64,000 nucleotides of DNA. Source: Cristatella mucedo. Its lineage: Eukaryota > Bryozoa > Phylactolaemata > Cristatellidae. The notes below the pieces were generated by a model that saw nothing but the letters and a program-made list of their open reading frames with translations, was not told where the DNA came from and made no database searches. Shown here in pieces: positions 40,501 through 43,562 of the stretch. The stretch's first letter is position 1. The number at the start of each line of letters is the position of its first letter. Made by a program: the position numbers and the translations under genes. The DNA lies in NCBI GenBank assembly GCA_009760855.2, contig WPIO01000026.1, forward strand, positions 4,841,001 through 4,905,000, read 5' to 3'.

Positions 40501-42793
40501 ATATAGCCCATCTTTTCTGTGCCATTTCTGCCGAGTGGCAATGCCATCGAAGTTGGTGTGGTAGTAGACACAGTGCAAAGCAAATCAACTGGCCGGATGC
40601 AAGCAGTGACTGATATTGACTTTGAATCGTTAGTCAGGCTTCAAGCCTCTGATTAGTTACGGGCAAACCTATTGTCACACAGAAACTAGAAAGAGTGACC
40701 GCAAGAAAGTTTGCTCTGTAAATATAGATTAAGGACGTTCAGTTCCACATAGACCTTTTACTAGCTGAACTGATTAGTTGCTCAGTCGAGGCTACCTACT
40801 TTAATCTCTGTCACATTGCAAACATTTGGGTGCGCGTAGATGAGAATGCTAGGGTCAAATTGGCACATGCATATGGGACATTCCGTCTGGGCGTCTCTGA
40901 CTCACTCCTTGCAGGTCATCTGGTTTTTGCAATAAGATGCCTAATACTAACAATGTACCAGCTCGCACCAGGGCCGTGGCTTCTATACTGGCTCCCTATC
41001 AAATGTATCGACTCTCAAGTTCACGACTCACTTTTAGGTCCCCCACTCTTTTCCTCTGACTTATTTCTCTGAAATACCTACTCACCATACTACCATCTCC
41101 TTTGACCCTCACTGTATAGCTGTGCCTTAAACCAACTGCAGATCCCCTGTAGACCATGCATTCAGCTCCTCTGCTCCCCAAAACCTAGGACTCACTACCC
41201 ACTGACATCACGACATCCCCCTAAACAGATTTAAAAAAGCTAAACACTCACATGTTTCTCGCGGGTATTTGCTCCAACCGTGTGAATTGTCCTTTATGTG
41301 CCAATGTGTGCTGACACCGTGTTCGTTATCAACTAACCAGTTGGCATGCATATGTAAACTATCTGCAAAGTAAGATTTTTACTTCTCTTAGAGTGCTGTA
41401 CAAATGTCTTATTGATATTTTTATGATTTCAGTGTGCAGTAGCCTTAGGCTTACAGCATGACCAGCAGATGAGAATCCTTGTATTAGTTTTAGCTGATGG
41501 GTGACCTGTACATGGGTTGGGGTGGGGGGAATACAGCCGTTGTTTATCAATTCTGATAGTGGAAGAGGAGATCGCTAAATCGATGCTACTGCTTGGCCGC
41601 ACCAGCAACTACAACTACAATGACTGCATTAGTGGTAGCAGCAGTGCCAGCAGCGGAAGCAGTTGCAGTGTCAGCTAGTTTAGAGATAGGTGGCTGCACG
41701 AACTTCCAAGTGCTACATGGGCAGCATGGCAGGATGCACTTAGTCGCTGGGTAACCCCTCACTTTTCCAGCAGTAGTCGCCGTGCTATCAGCAGGACGAG
41801 GGTGTGGGCCACTGGAAGTCACGAGCAGATGCAGAGTAATATGAAGGGGTGTTGACAAGTGCTGTTTGATTCTTGCTAGCCATGATGCATACCAGATTTT
41901 TTCTTGTTTGCATACTACATCATGTGTGCTAGATTTCATCCTTACTGGTCAGACCTACGGTCTTTTTAAATTTTAATGCCCGTAAGAGCATGCTTGTAAG
42001 TGTGACGGCTTTCAGAAAAGCTCACACTTGGCTTGGAGCGATGTTAAGAGGGTAACCAGCGATAACTAAATTGGAGTGCCTAGTGCAGGTAGTCTGTATG
42101 TTCGTTTCTCCTAGGATGAGTATTAATGCCCTGGTTACCTTTAACCCTATGATTGAGTGTGAGGTGGAATCATACCCTTCCTGACCAGACTGTGCTCAGC
42201 CGACGTGAAGGCTTACAACTCGAATGCTCGATAACCGACGAAAGTGCTCTCCACTAATAGGCGGCCGGTGTTGCACTGACCGCCTGTTCTCGGCCAATAT
42301 CCCATACATCGCCCACCCTTCTTCAGTTTGGATTTGTGTTGGTACTTAATCGGCGCCAGGCTTGAGCTTGTAGCTGATGTAGCTTGCCCTTAGCTTGCTC
42401 TTTTGATCTATAGAGGTGCTTGCTTGACCTTTACTGAAAGCTGTTTCAGCATGCAGCAATTTACTTGGCTTGTTGCTCTAATGAGCTTACCTTCTTGTGA
42501 GGGCTCTTGACATTTCTCTGGTATCCTCACCCTGTGGGAAGGACTGCACGCCTGCAGATGTTGTTAAAAGATACCGATGGCTACCTTGACTGCTGTCTGG
42601 ATTCGGGTTTATGTTATGTTTCGTGTATTGACTTGAAGATTCGAGTATGTGGCATTTATGCAGCACCCACTGCTGCTGCTGGTCATTACATTCACTCTCC
42701 TCCTTCAGGGTCAGGTGCACGGCGAGAGGACTGAACGTTGCCGACAGCATCGCATTGCAGCTGATCAAGGGTCTCCTGCCATTCGGTCAGTGA
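1..42793 (+). CDS. rsad1: RSAD1/HemW-type radical SAM protein, 14 exons, 5' end outside window
   Basis: Spliced from exons 1-42, 2236-2288, 2538-2644, 11033-11165, 17042-17087, 18968-19029, 27258-27363, 29363-29464, 30866-30916, 31483-31536, 32072-32135, 36132-36300, 37719-37883 and 42709-42793; total 1239 nt, 412 residues plus TGA. In window numbering: ALYVHWPYC with cysteines C18, C22, C25 (C-x3-C-x2-C, ligands of the radical SAM 4Fe-4S cluster), GGGTPS at 66-71, EVNPSS at 100-105, NRFSIGLQ at 120-127, HHLSLYQL in exon 8, YEASNFA in exon 10, HNQSYW and GVGPGAHGRF across exons 11-12, and GLNVADSI near the end. These match the order and spacing of animal RSAD1, relative of bacterial HemW, a mitochondrial heme-binding/heme-chaperone radical SAM protein related to but distinct from coproporphyrinogen oxidase HemN. 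Human RSAD1 is about 442 residues, so only the N-terminal leader (probably a mitochondrial targeting peptide) is missing. Assignment from motif order and recalled family sequence; no database search was run. Confidence 0.93.
464..2152. mobile_element. 1.7 kb element with about 200 bp terminal inverted repeats, in rsad1 intron 1
   Basis: The left arm (about 464-665) starts TGTAATGTATCTCCGTCTGT. The right arm (about 1940-2152) is its reverse complement with scattered mismatches, ending ACGGAGATACATTACA. The arms share the segments GGGTGTTACGCAGGAGAG, AGCGGCTTTCG and TTGAGGTAGTGAGTAGCAT. The interior has no recognisable transposase; it contains an (AAT)n with a LINE 3' tail (826-890) and a perfect 10-bp-stem hairpin at 1077-1100. 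Best read as a non-autonomous foldback/TIR DNA element. Fragments of the same arm lie at 23505-23605, 24150-24245 and 47213-47292. Confidence 0.7.
826..890 (-). mobile_element. LINE-family 3' tail with (AAT)n
   Basis: About 12 AAT units followed by CCTTTGATAAAGCGCTCGAGGGC, the reverse complement of the LINE 3' end seen throughout the window. Only the extreme 3' end is present. Confidence 0.55.
2236..2288 (+). CDS. rsad1: rsad1 exon 2, radical SAM cysteine motif
   Basis: 53 nt exon after acceptor tttttag and before donor GTGCGT. It encodes [17 protein letters not shown], which holds all three cluster cysteines (C-x3-C-x2-C-x-F). It ends with two bases (AG) of a split codon. Confidence 0.92.
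2538..2644 (+). CDS. rsad1: rsad1 exon 3
   Basis: Encodes [16 protein letters not shown], then [20 protein letters not shown], matching the helix and the strand that leads into GGGTPS. The acceptor chosen (gtgcag, 2532-2537) gives the family spacing between NKY and MQ; a second in-frame acceptor 6 bases downstream (acag) would drop two residues. Donor GTGAGC at 2645, ending one base into a Gly codon. Confidence 0.88.
3003..6160 (-). mobile_element. L2/CR1-like LINE, long degenerate copy with endonuclease and reverse transcriptase pieces
   Basis: Read on the minus strand. The 3' end is (ATT)n plus the AGAGAACCTGATCTC tail at 3003-3060. C-terminal ORF fragments [15 protein letters not shown] and [10 protein letters not shown] lie at 3238-3489. 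RT fragments include [11 protein letters not shown] and [11 protein letters not shown] at 3817-4050. Endonuclease residues near 5673-6158 include LMLGD, a diverged GDFN motif, and [13 protein letters not shown], the SDH motif of APE-type nucleases. Many stops and frameshifts make it dead. The family reads best as the L2/CR1 group of the Jockey superfamily. Lies in rsad1 intron 3, antisense to the gene. Interrupted at 4058-4499. Confidence 0.85.
4058..4499 (+). mobile_element. Insertion inside the LINE carrying a reversed LINE segment
   Basis: The host LINE matches up to CTGAGTG at 4057 and resumes at TCTGCATAGAAG at 4500. The insert ends in a + strand LINE piece (4322-4499) reading [20 protein letters not shown], the opposite orientation to its host, preceded by about 265 bp of unrelated sequence. 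Confidence 0.6.
6161..7380. other. rsad1 intron 3 stretch without recognised feature
   Basis: Unique-looking sequence; short ORFs only. 6850-6925 has a weak tRNA-like string (GGCTCATGTGTTGG, GGATTAAATCC) that could be an old SINE head; not called. Confidence 0.4.
7381..8158 (-). mobile_element. LINE 3' fragment with expanded CT microsatellite in its tail
   Basis: The minus-strand frame 7788-8219 encodes [20 protein letters not shown]-type residues (here [19 protein letters not shown]), then [14 protein letters not shown] and [20 protein letters not shown], the C-terminal region of the LINE ORF. The 3' tail with AATAATAAT lies at 7381-7403. Truncated on its 5' side near 8158. Confidence 0.85.
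7435..7504. repeat. (CT)n microsatellite, about 35 units
   Basis: Uninterrupted CT dinucleotides located exactly where the LINE tail normally reads AATCTCTTTCTAGGC. Confidence 0.97.
8159..9820. other. rsad1 intron 3 stretch; possible small insertion bounded by 13-bp direct repeats
   Basis: No recognised gene. CTCACCAGCTAGG occurs at 9276-9288 and again at 9721-9733. Between them, a minus-strand 66-codon ORF (9525-9725) has a charged, helix-prone composition but no family I recognise. Confidence 0.35.
9821..10380 (-). mobile_element. LINE 3' fragment, strongly degenerate
   Basis: Contains the antisense LINE landmarks CTTCTTTTTAAATGTC, GCACGGTCTCC, AAGCCTGATTAG and GTGCAGGTCGGTGAGA, in the usual order, with many small indels. 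Confidence 0.7.
11033..11165 (+). CDS. rsad1: rsad1 exon 4
   Basis: Acceptor atatatttcag. Completes the Gly codon and encodes [14 protein letters not shown] through [17 protein letters not shown]. The TPS and E-V-N-P-S parts are the S-adenosylmethionine-binding GGGTPS region and the following strand. The 3' border is a GC donor (ATGAG then GCGAGT): no nearby GT donor keeps the phase needed by exon 5. Confidence 0.9.
11300..11456 (-). mobile_element. SINE family 2 copy
   Basis: In minus orientation it reads GGCAGTGATAGCCTACGAGG (pol III A-box-like) then GATCGTGGGTTCTAATCCTG (B-box-like), followed by GCAGTGGGCGATCATTTATT and GCCATTAAGGCTCTTCC. It aligns over its length with 13398-13540. tRNA-derived SINE by its box spacing. 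In rsad1 intron 4. Confidence 0.65.
11478..12361 (-). mobile_element. LINE 3' fragment with open C-terminal ORF
   Basis: (ATT)n tail at 11478-11498. The minus-strand ORF 11726-12394 is open for 222 codons and includes [36 protein letters not shown]-type residues (here [20 protein letters not shown]), [18 protein letters not shown] and [10 protein letters not shown]. 5' truncated near 12361; the first dozen ORF codons are flanking sequence. One of the younger copies. Confidence 0.9.
12484..12580 (+). mobile_element. LINE reverse transcriptase remnant, + strand
   Basis: GGTATTCCAAAAGAGTCTGT translates to [12 protein letters not shown], the GVPQGSVLGP reverse transcriptase motif. Remaining sequence is too decayed to follow. 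Confidence 0.5.
12581..13397. other. rsad1 intron 4 stretch without recognised feature
   Basis: Short ORFs on both strands; nothing recognisable. Confidence 0.4.
13398..13540 (-). mobile_element. SINE family 2 copy
   Basis: Minus orientation: GTGATAGTGCACTAGCTAAG, then CGTGGGTTTGAATCTTGCGG (B-box-like), GTGGGCGATCCTTAATTGCC and GCCATAAAGGCTCTTC. Same element as 11300-11456. Confidence 0.65.
13541..14410. other. rsad1 intron 4 stretch without recognised feature
   Basis: A + strand ORF at 13844-14131 has no recognisable domain and lies in an intron; probably chance. Confidence 0.4.
14411..14504 (-). mobile_element. LINE-family 3' end only
   Basis: ATAATAATGATAA then AGAGAACTGAATCTCTTCCC and GGCACTTTAC; stops after about 90 bp, where the microsatellite of the next copy begins. 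Confidence 0.6.
14505..16190 (-). mobile_element. LINE 3' half, degenerate
   Basis: Tail (ATT)n at 14505-14518. The minus ORF 15343-15726 carries [20 protein letters not shown] (GVPQGSVLGP motif decayed) and [20 protein letters not shown], the YADD catalytic motif of the reverse transcriptase. The upstream part keeps antisense landmarks of the region before RT (GATAGTATCGAAAGCTGCC). 5' end at the 16168-16211 foldback. In rsad1 intron 4, antisense. Confidence 0.85.
16168..16211. repeat. Perfect 18-bp inverted repeat at LINE 5' junction
   Basis: GCAGAAGATCTAGGCACT, 8-nt spacer ATCATGAC, then AGTGCCTAGATCTTCTGC. The left arm is LINE sequence, so the right arm is a reversed copy made at the break. 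Confidence 0.85.
16212..17041. other. rsad1 intron 4, last part
   Basis: Minus-strand ORFs up to 102 codons at 16252-16796 overlap in different frames; no recognised domain. Confidence 0.35.
17042..17087 (+). CDS. rsad1: rsad1 exon 5
   Basis: 46 nt exon between acceptor tttttag and donor GTAAAA. Encodes [16 protein letters not shown] (R is the split codon). The AGVNR-SIGLQ core is invariant in HemN/HemW-type proteins. Confidence 0.93.
17640..18230 (-). mobile_element. LINE 3' fragment, strongly degenerate
   Basis: Antisense landmarks in order: CTACTTTTTAAATGTAGTCG, GGCATGGTCTCCAAAGG, GCCTAGCCTGACTGGG, ATTGCACAGGTTGGAAG. No usable ORF. In rsad1 intron 5. Confidence 0.65.
18400..18790 (+). 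mobile_element. LINE 3' untranslated end, split by a SINE
   Basis: TATGTGCTTATGCGTGCTGA, GACACTGTGCATGCTGCCAC and GACCCTGTGCATGTC are the LINE 3' UTR. After the SINE, the tail CTTTGCAGCAAATGTAAAGC, GAGTTCTCTGAGTGC and ATTATTATTATT completes it. Confidence 0.8.
18563..18709 (+). mobile_element. tRNA-derived SINE family 1, full copy
   Basis: The head TTTGGTCCAGCGGTTAAGG is an A-box and GTCGTGGGCTCGAGCCCC a B-box of an RNA polymerase III promoter. The 3' part AAGCGCCTGAATAGAGATTA, AGTTCTCTTGGGGCGCTATA is the LINE tail stem-loop, ending AATGAATTATATTTA. About 147 bp, inserted between GTGCTT and CCTTTGC of the host LINE. Confidence 0.88.
18968..19029 (+). CDS. rsad1: rsad1 exon 6
   Basis: 62 nt between acceptor cttacag and donor GTATGT. 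Encodes [20 protein letters not shown], aligning with the family segment S-L-D-D-x-E-L-x-x-L-x-R-x-H. Ends with AG of a split Arg codon. Confidence 0.88.
19386..22000 (-). mobile_element. LINE, long degenerate copy including endonuclease region
   Basis: Tail at 19386-19450; C-terminal and RT landmarks to about 20530 (minus ORF 20282-20509 has [19 protein letters not shown], where the YADD motif is lost to NADG); endonuclease pieces at 21377-21622 ([32 protein letters not shown]) and 21619-21879 ([12 protein letters not shown], the GDFN motif). Multiple stops. In rsad1 intron 6, antisense. Confidence 0.8.
22241..22412 (+). mobile_element. SINE family 1 copy
   Basis: GGCTTGGCCCAGTGGTTAAG (A-box), GTAGTGGGCTCGAGCCCTG (B-box), GTGAAGTGCCTGG, TTCAGTTCTCTATGGGC, AATGAATTATATTTAA. 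Carries an internal duplication GTACTTTAGGTACTTTAG. Confidence 0.82.
22451..23050 (-). mobile_element. LINE 3' fragment
   Basis: (AAT)n tail. The minus ORF 22708-22959 reads [40 protein letters not shown] and [13 protein letters not shown], the conserved C-terminus of the LINE ORF. Abruptly 5' truncated at ACAGACAAGC (23050). Confidence 0.9.
23505..23605. mobile_element. Fragment of the 464-2152 TIR element arm
   Basis: CCTGACTGCCCTGCTATGCT, TTTCTCTTTGTTTCGTC, GTTGGCTACCGAATTAGTAC and CGAAAGG align with the right arm at 1965-2055. Confidence 0.6.
24095..24145 (+). mobile_element. SINE family 1 remnant (B-box part)
   Basis: ATGGGCTCGAGCCCTGCGGC followed by ATGTGCAAGGTGACTGGATT; lacks head and tail. 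Confidence 0.45.
24150..24245. mobile_element. Fragment of the 464-2152 TIR element arm
   Basis: ATGTAATGTATCTGAGTCC, AACTCCACAAAGCC, GTGGGTGTTATGCAGGAGAG and CACTCACAGCCTAAG match the outer arm. Confidence 0.65.
24455..24580. mobile_element. 126-bp hairpin (MITE-like) element
   Basis: 43-bp arms (24455-24497 and 24538-24580) are reverse complements with one mismatch; they start GAGCGTCCTGAAGTGCAGTG and run to GGCCTTAGC. 40-bp loop. Arm outer sequence partly continues (GTACC / GATAC). No target duplication is obvious. Confidence 0.7.
24665..24865. repeat. Two diverged tandem copies of an approximately 110-bp unit
   Basis: TTTTCGAAAATCCAGCAATG / TTTCGGAAAATTCTGCAGTG and CAGTATCGCTTAGTCAACCC / TAGTATCGCTTCGTGAACCC recur in the same order. 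Confidence 0.6.
25236..26490 (+). mobile_element. LINE 3' half on the + strand, degenerate
   Basis: Translated + strand shows [17 protein letters not shown] (YADM instead of YADD), [14 protein letters not shown], then [16 protein letters not shown]. The tail TTGAGATTGAGTTCTCTCAT with TTATTATCATTATTATT ends at 26490. In rsad1 intron 6, same strand as the gene. Confidence 0.75.
26491..27257. other. rsad1 intron 6, last part
   Basis: An AAT-rich run at 26650-26690, and GGAGCCGAGCCCACGACCTC at 27011-27030, possibly a minus-strand SINE family 1 B-box remnant. Nothing else recognised. Confidence 0.35.
27258..27363 (+). CDS. rsad1: rsad1 exon 7
   Basis: 106 nt, acceptor aactag, donor GTAAGC. Encodes [20 protein letters not shown] then [25 protein letters not shown] matches the family strand that is usually N/VSVDLMLGLP; here Arg replaces Leu-Pro after Gly. 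Confidence 0.9.
27364..29362. other. rsad1 intron 7 with two unassigned + strand ORFs
   Basis: ORFs of 108 codons (27458-27784) and 157 codons (28085-28558) on the + strand. Neither resembles a family I know, and neither shows repeat landmarks; 157 open codons at this base composition is mildly unusual. A run of 11 G lies near 29226-29237. Confidence 0.3.
29363..29464 (+). CDS. rsad1: rsad1 exon 8
   Basis: 102 nt, phase 0 at both ends, acceptor catttag, donor GTGAGG. Encodes [20 protein letters not shown], the signature HLSLYQL-x-x-E-x-GT strand and loop of HemW-type proteins. Confidence 0.93.
29465..30865. other. rsad1 intron 8
   Basis: No repeat landmarks recognised; a short duplication GAGGCGTTCTCGTCGTGG occurs at about 29662 and 29685. 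Small ORFs only. Confidence 0.4.
30866..30916 (+). CDS. rsad1: rsad1 exon 9
   Basis: 51 nt, phase 0, acceptor gttgcag, donor GTATGT. Encodes [17 protein letters not shown], matching the LP-x-x-D-x-x-LAAEMY helix. Confidence 0.9.
31483..31536 (+). CDS. rsad1: rsad1 exon 10
   Basis: 54 nt, phase 0, acceptor cttgcag, donor GTATGC. Encodes [18 protein letters not shown]; the L-x-x-AG-x-x-x-YE-x-SNFA pattern is diagnostic. Confidence 0.93.
31664..31818 (+). mobile_element. SINE family 1 copy
   Basis: TTTGACCCAGTGGTTAAGAT (A-box), GGTCGTGGGCTAGAGCCCCG (B-box), AAGCACCTGAATAGAAATTA, AGTTCTCCAGGG, AATGAATTATATTTT. In rsad1 intron 10, + strand. Confidence 0.85.
32072..32135 (+). CDS. rsad1: rsad1 exon 11
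   Basis: 64 nt, acceptor gttgcaag, donor GTCAGT. Encodes [23 protein letters not shown]-x-x-YW and Y-x-GVGPGAH are family hallmarks. The acceptor keeps the exact family spacing between SNFA and HN. Confidence 0.9.
32136..32689. other. rsad1 intron 11, first part
   Basis: No recognised feature. Confidence 0.4.
32690..35770 (-). mobile_element. LINE, long degenerate copy lacking its 3' tail
   Basis: Minus strand: the RT N-terminal block [17 protein letters not shown] and [13 protein letters not shown] (33765-34076), and the endonuclease end [28 protein letters not shown] (34784-35053). The 35521-35766 ORF is probably the region before the nuclease. The element's 3' UTR and AAT tail are absent at 32690. 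In rsad1 intron 11, antisense. Confidence 0.78.
36132..36300 (+). CDS. rsad1: rsad1 exon 12
   Basis: 169 nt, acceptor tgcacag, donor GTATGT. Encodes [13 protein letters not shown], then [17 protein letters not shown] and [15 protein letters not shown]. The R-x-QTLEP-x-x-WM-x-EV and GHGTR pieces match RSAD1 closely. Confidence 0.93.
36301..37718. other. rsad1 intron 12
   Basis: No repeat or gene landmarks recognised. Confidence 0.4.
37719..37883 (+). CDS. rsad1: rsad1 exon 13
   Basis: 165 nt, acceptor tgctctag, donor GTAAGA. Encodes [20 protein letters not shown] and ends [14 protein letters not shown]. It corresponds to the E-x-x-L-x-GLR-T-x-x-G-x segment. Read-through would stop at TAA in the donor, but splicing to 42709 restores the conserved C-terminus. 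Confidence 0.88.
38311..38720. repeat. Diverged tandem duplication, about 117-bp unit, first copy split by a MITE
   Basis: TGTGGCTATCGGTTTACTTT / TGTGGCTATCGGTTTGCTCT and GATATGTGTAGCCTGGCCG / GATATGTGTATCCTGGCCG occur 313 bp apart; subtracting the MITE insertion leaves about 117 bp. Confidence 0.75.
38392..38574. mobile_element. SPIN-like hAT MITE (183 bp)
   Basis: Begins CAGTTGTTCTCAATCTGTGG and ends GGTTGAGAACCACTG, giving hAT-type terminal inverted repeats (CAGTGGTTCTCAACC consensus). Internal strings TTTTATGGTTGGGGGTCGCC, CACAACATGAGGAGCTGTAT and TAAAGGGTCGCG are those I recall for the SPIN / Charlie-related non-autonomous elements of vertebrates and a few invertebrates. Nearly identical 8-bp flanks GCATAGGC (38379-38386) and GCATAGAC (38575-38582) look like the hAT target-site duplication, with 5 extra bases (TTTCT) on the left. 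In rsad1 intron 13. Confidence 0.85.
38866..38926. repeat. Short tandem repeat, three units of GTGCTCGAGACTTCT
   Basis: Two exact 15-bp units and a third with one change (ACATCT). Confidence 0.85.
39583..39750 (-). mobile_element. SINE family 1 copy
   Basis: Minus orientation: GGCACAGAGGCTAAGGTGC (A-box region), GGTCGTGGGCTCGAGCCCTG (B-box), then GAAGCGCCTGGATAGAGAGT and AGTTCTCTTAGAGCGCTATA. Confidence 0.82.
40041..40110 (-). mobile_element. LINE-family 3' end only
   Basis: AATAATAATAGTAGTAGTAA then CTCAGAGAACTTGATCTCTT and AAGGTGC; ends after about 70 bp. Confidence 0.6.
40640..41425 (+). mobile_element. LINE 3' fragment, + strand, degenerate
   Basis: Landmarks: GGGCAAACCTATTGTCACAC, ATCTCTGTCACATTGCAAAC, CTGGCTCCCTATCAAATG, GGACTCACTACCCACTGACA, CATCACGACATCCC, and the tail TTACTTCTCTTAGAGTGCTG near 41370. 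In rsad1 intron 13. Confidence 0.7.
41426..42708. other. rsad1 intron 13, last part
   Basis: A minus ORF at 41586-41939 is rich in Ala/Thr/Val from a GCAGTGCCAGCAG-like run; no domain recognised. Confidence 0.4.
42709..42793 (+). CDS. rsad1: rsad1 exon 14 with stop codon
   Basis: Acceptor tctccttcag. Encodes [20 protein letters not shown], then GLLPFGQ and TGA at 42791-42793. The R-x-T-x-x-GLNV-x-DS-I pattern is the C-terminal segment of the HemN/HemW family. The frame and the split Gly codon fit exon 13. No clear AATAAA polyadenylation signal is seen just downstream (GATAAA at 42795). Confidence 0.87.
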
Positions 42794-43430
42794 CGATAAA
42801 GATTAGCCAAAGAGCATTTCCCACTGTCGTGACACACGAGGCACGAGCTGCTTGTACAGGCGTCCAGTTGCCATAGGCCAATTGCTGGTAAGCAGCAGGA
42901 CAACCATTCAGTACGCGAAGTAATTTGTTATAATAATAATTATATATATATATTCGGCTTCCAAGAATGACGGTCTTGGTCTTAAAAGAGTTCTGATCTA
43001 CAAATGGTCTGCAAGGCAGGAGCCTGGATAAGAATTGGGAGATTGCCACCCATGACGTCAGAGGTTTCTGCTCCCCTGCATCAATTTGGTGGTTGATCAA
43101 GTTGCTTGATCATTCGATTGATGCTGCTTTGTGGTCCTTCGCAAGCAGGCCAGTCGGTTGCTGTTGTTTAGGCAATTAGCCGAAGCTCCCGGGGGGGGGG
43201 GGGAGGCAGCGGAGGCTTCCGGGCCTATATACCTAGCATTTGCCTGGCTAATCAAATACTCATTTGCCTGGCTGATAAAATATGCCTCGAAGACTGCTGC
43301 TGTCAAGCCGACCACCCGTGCAGTAGCATTGCAATCGGCCGAATCAACATGACATTACTGGCCGGTGCACCTCATATTCTTGCCTTTGCAACAAATGCAT
43401 GAGATCAGCACATTACACTAAGGCTTAACA
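42794..43430. other. 3' flank of rsad1
   Basis: The 3' UTR should start here. Contains an AT microsatellite at about 42938-42951, a run of 14 G at about 43191-43204 and a short direct duplication (TTTGCCTGGCTAAT / TTTGCCTGGCTGAT). No clear polyadenylation signal. Confidence 0.4.
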
Positions 43431-43513
43431 ACACACACACTGCACGCACGCGCGCACACACACGCGCACACACGCGCGCACACGCACGCACACACACACA
43501 CACACACACACAC
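43431..43513. repeat. (CA/CG)n alternating purine-pyrimidine tract
   Basis: About 80 bp of nearly strict ACACAC/GCGCGC alternation, followed at once by a LINE/SINE tail remnant. Confidence 0.95.
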
Positions 43514-43562
43514 TAACCTTAGAAGAGTTTAAGTTCTTGGAGGATGTTATAAAAATGTATTA
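43514..43562 (+). mobile_element. LINE/SINE 3' tail remnant
   Basis: CCTTAGAAGAGTTTAAGTTC, TTGGAGGATGTTATAAAAAT aligns with CCTAGAAAGAGATTAAGTTC, TCTGAGGGCGCTATACAAAT of the family. Confidence 0.6.
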
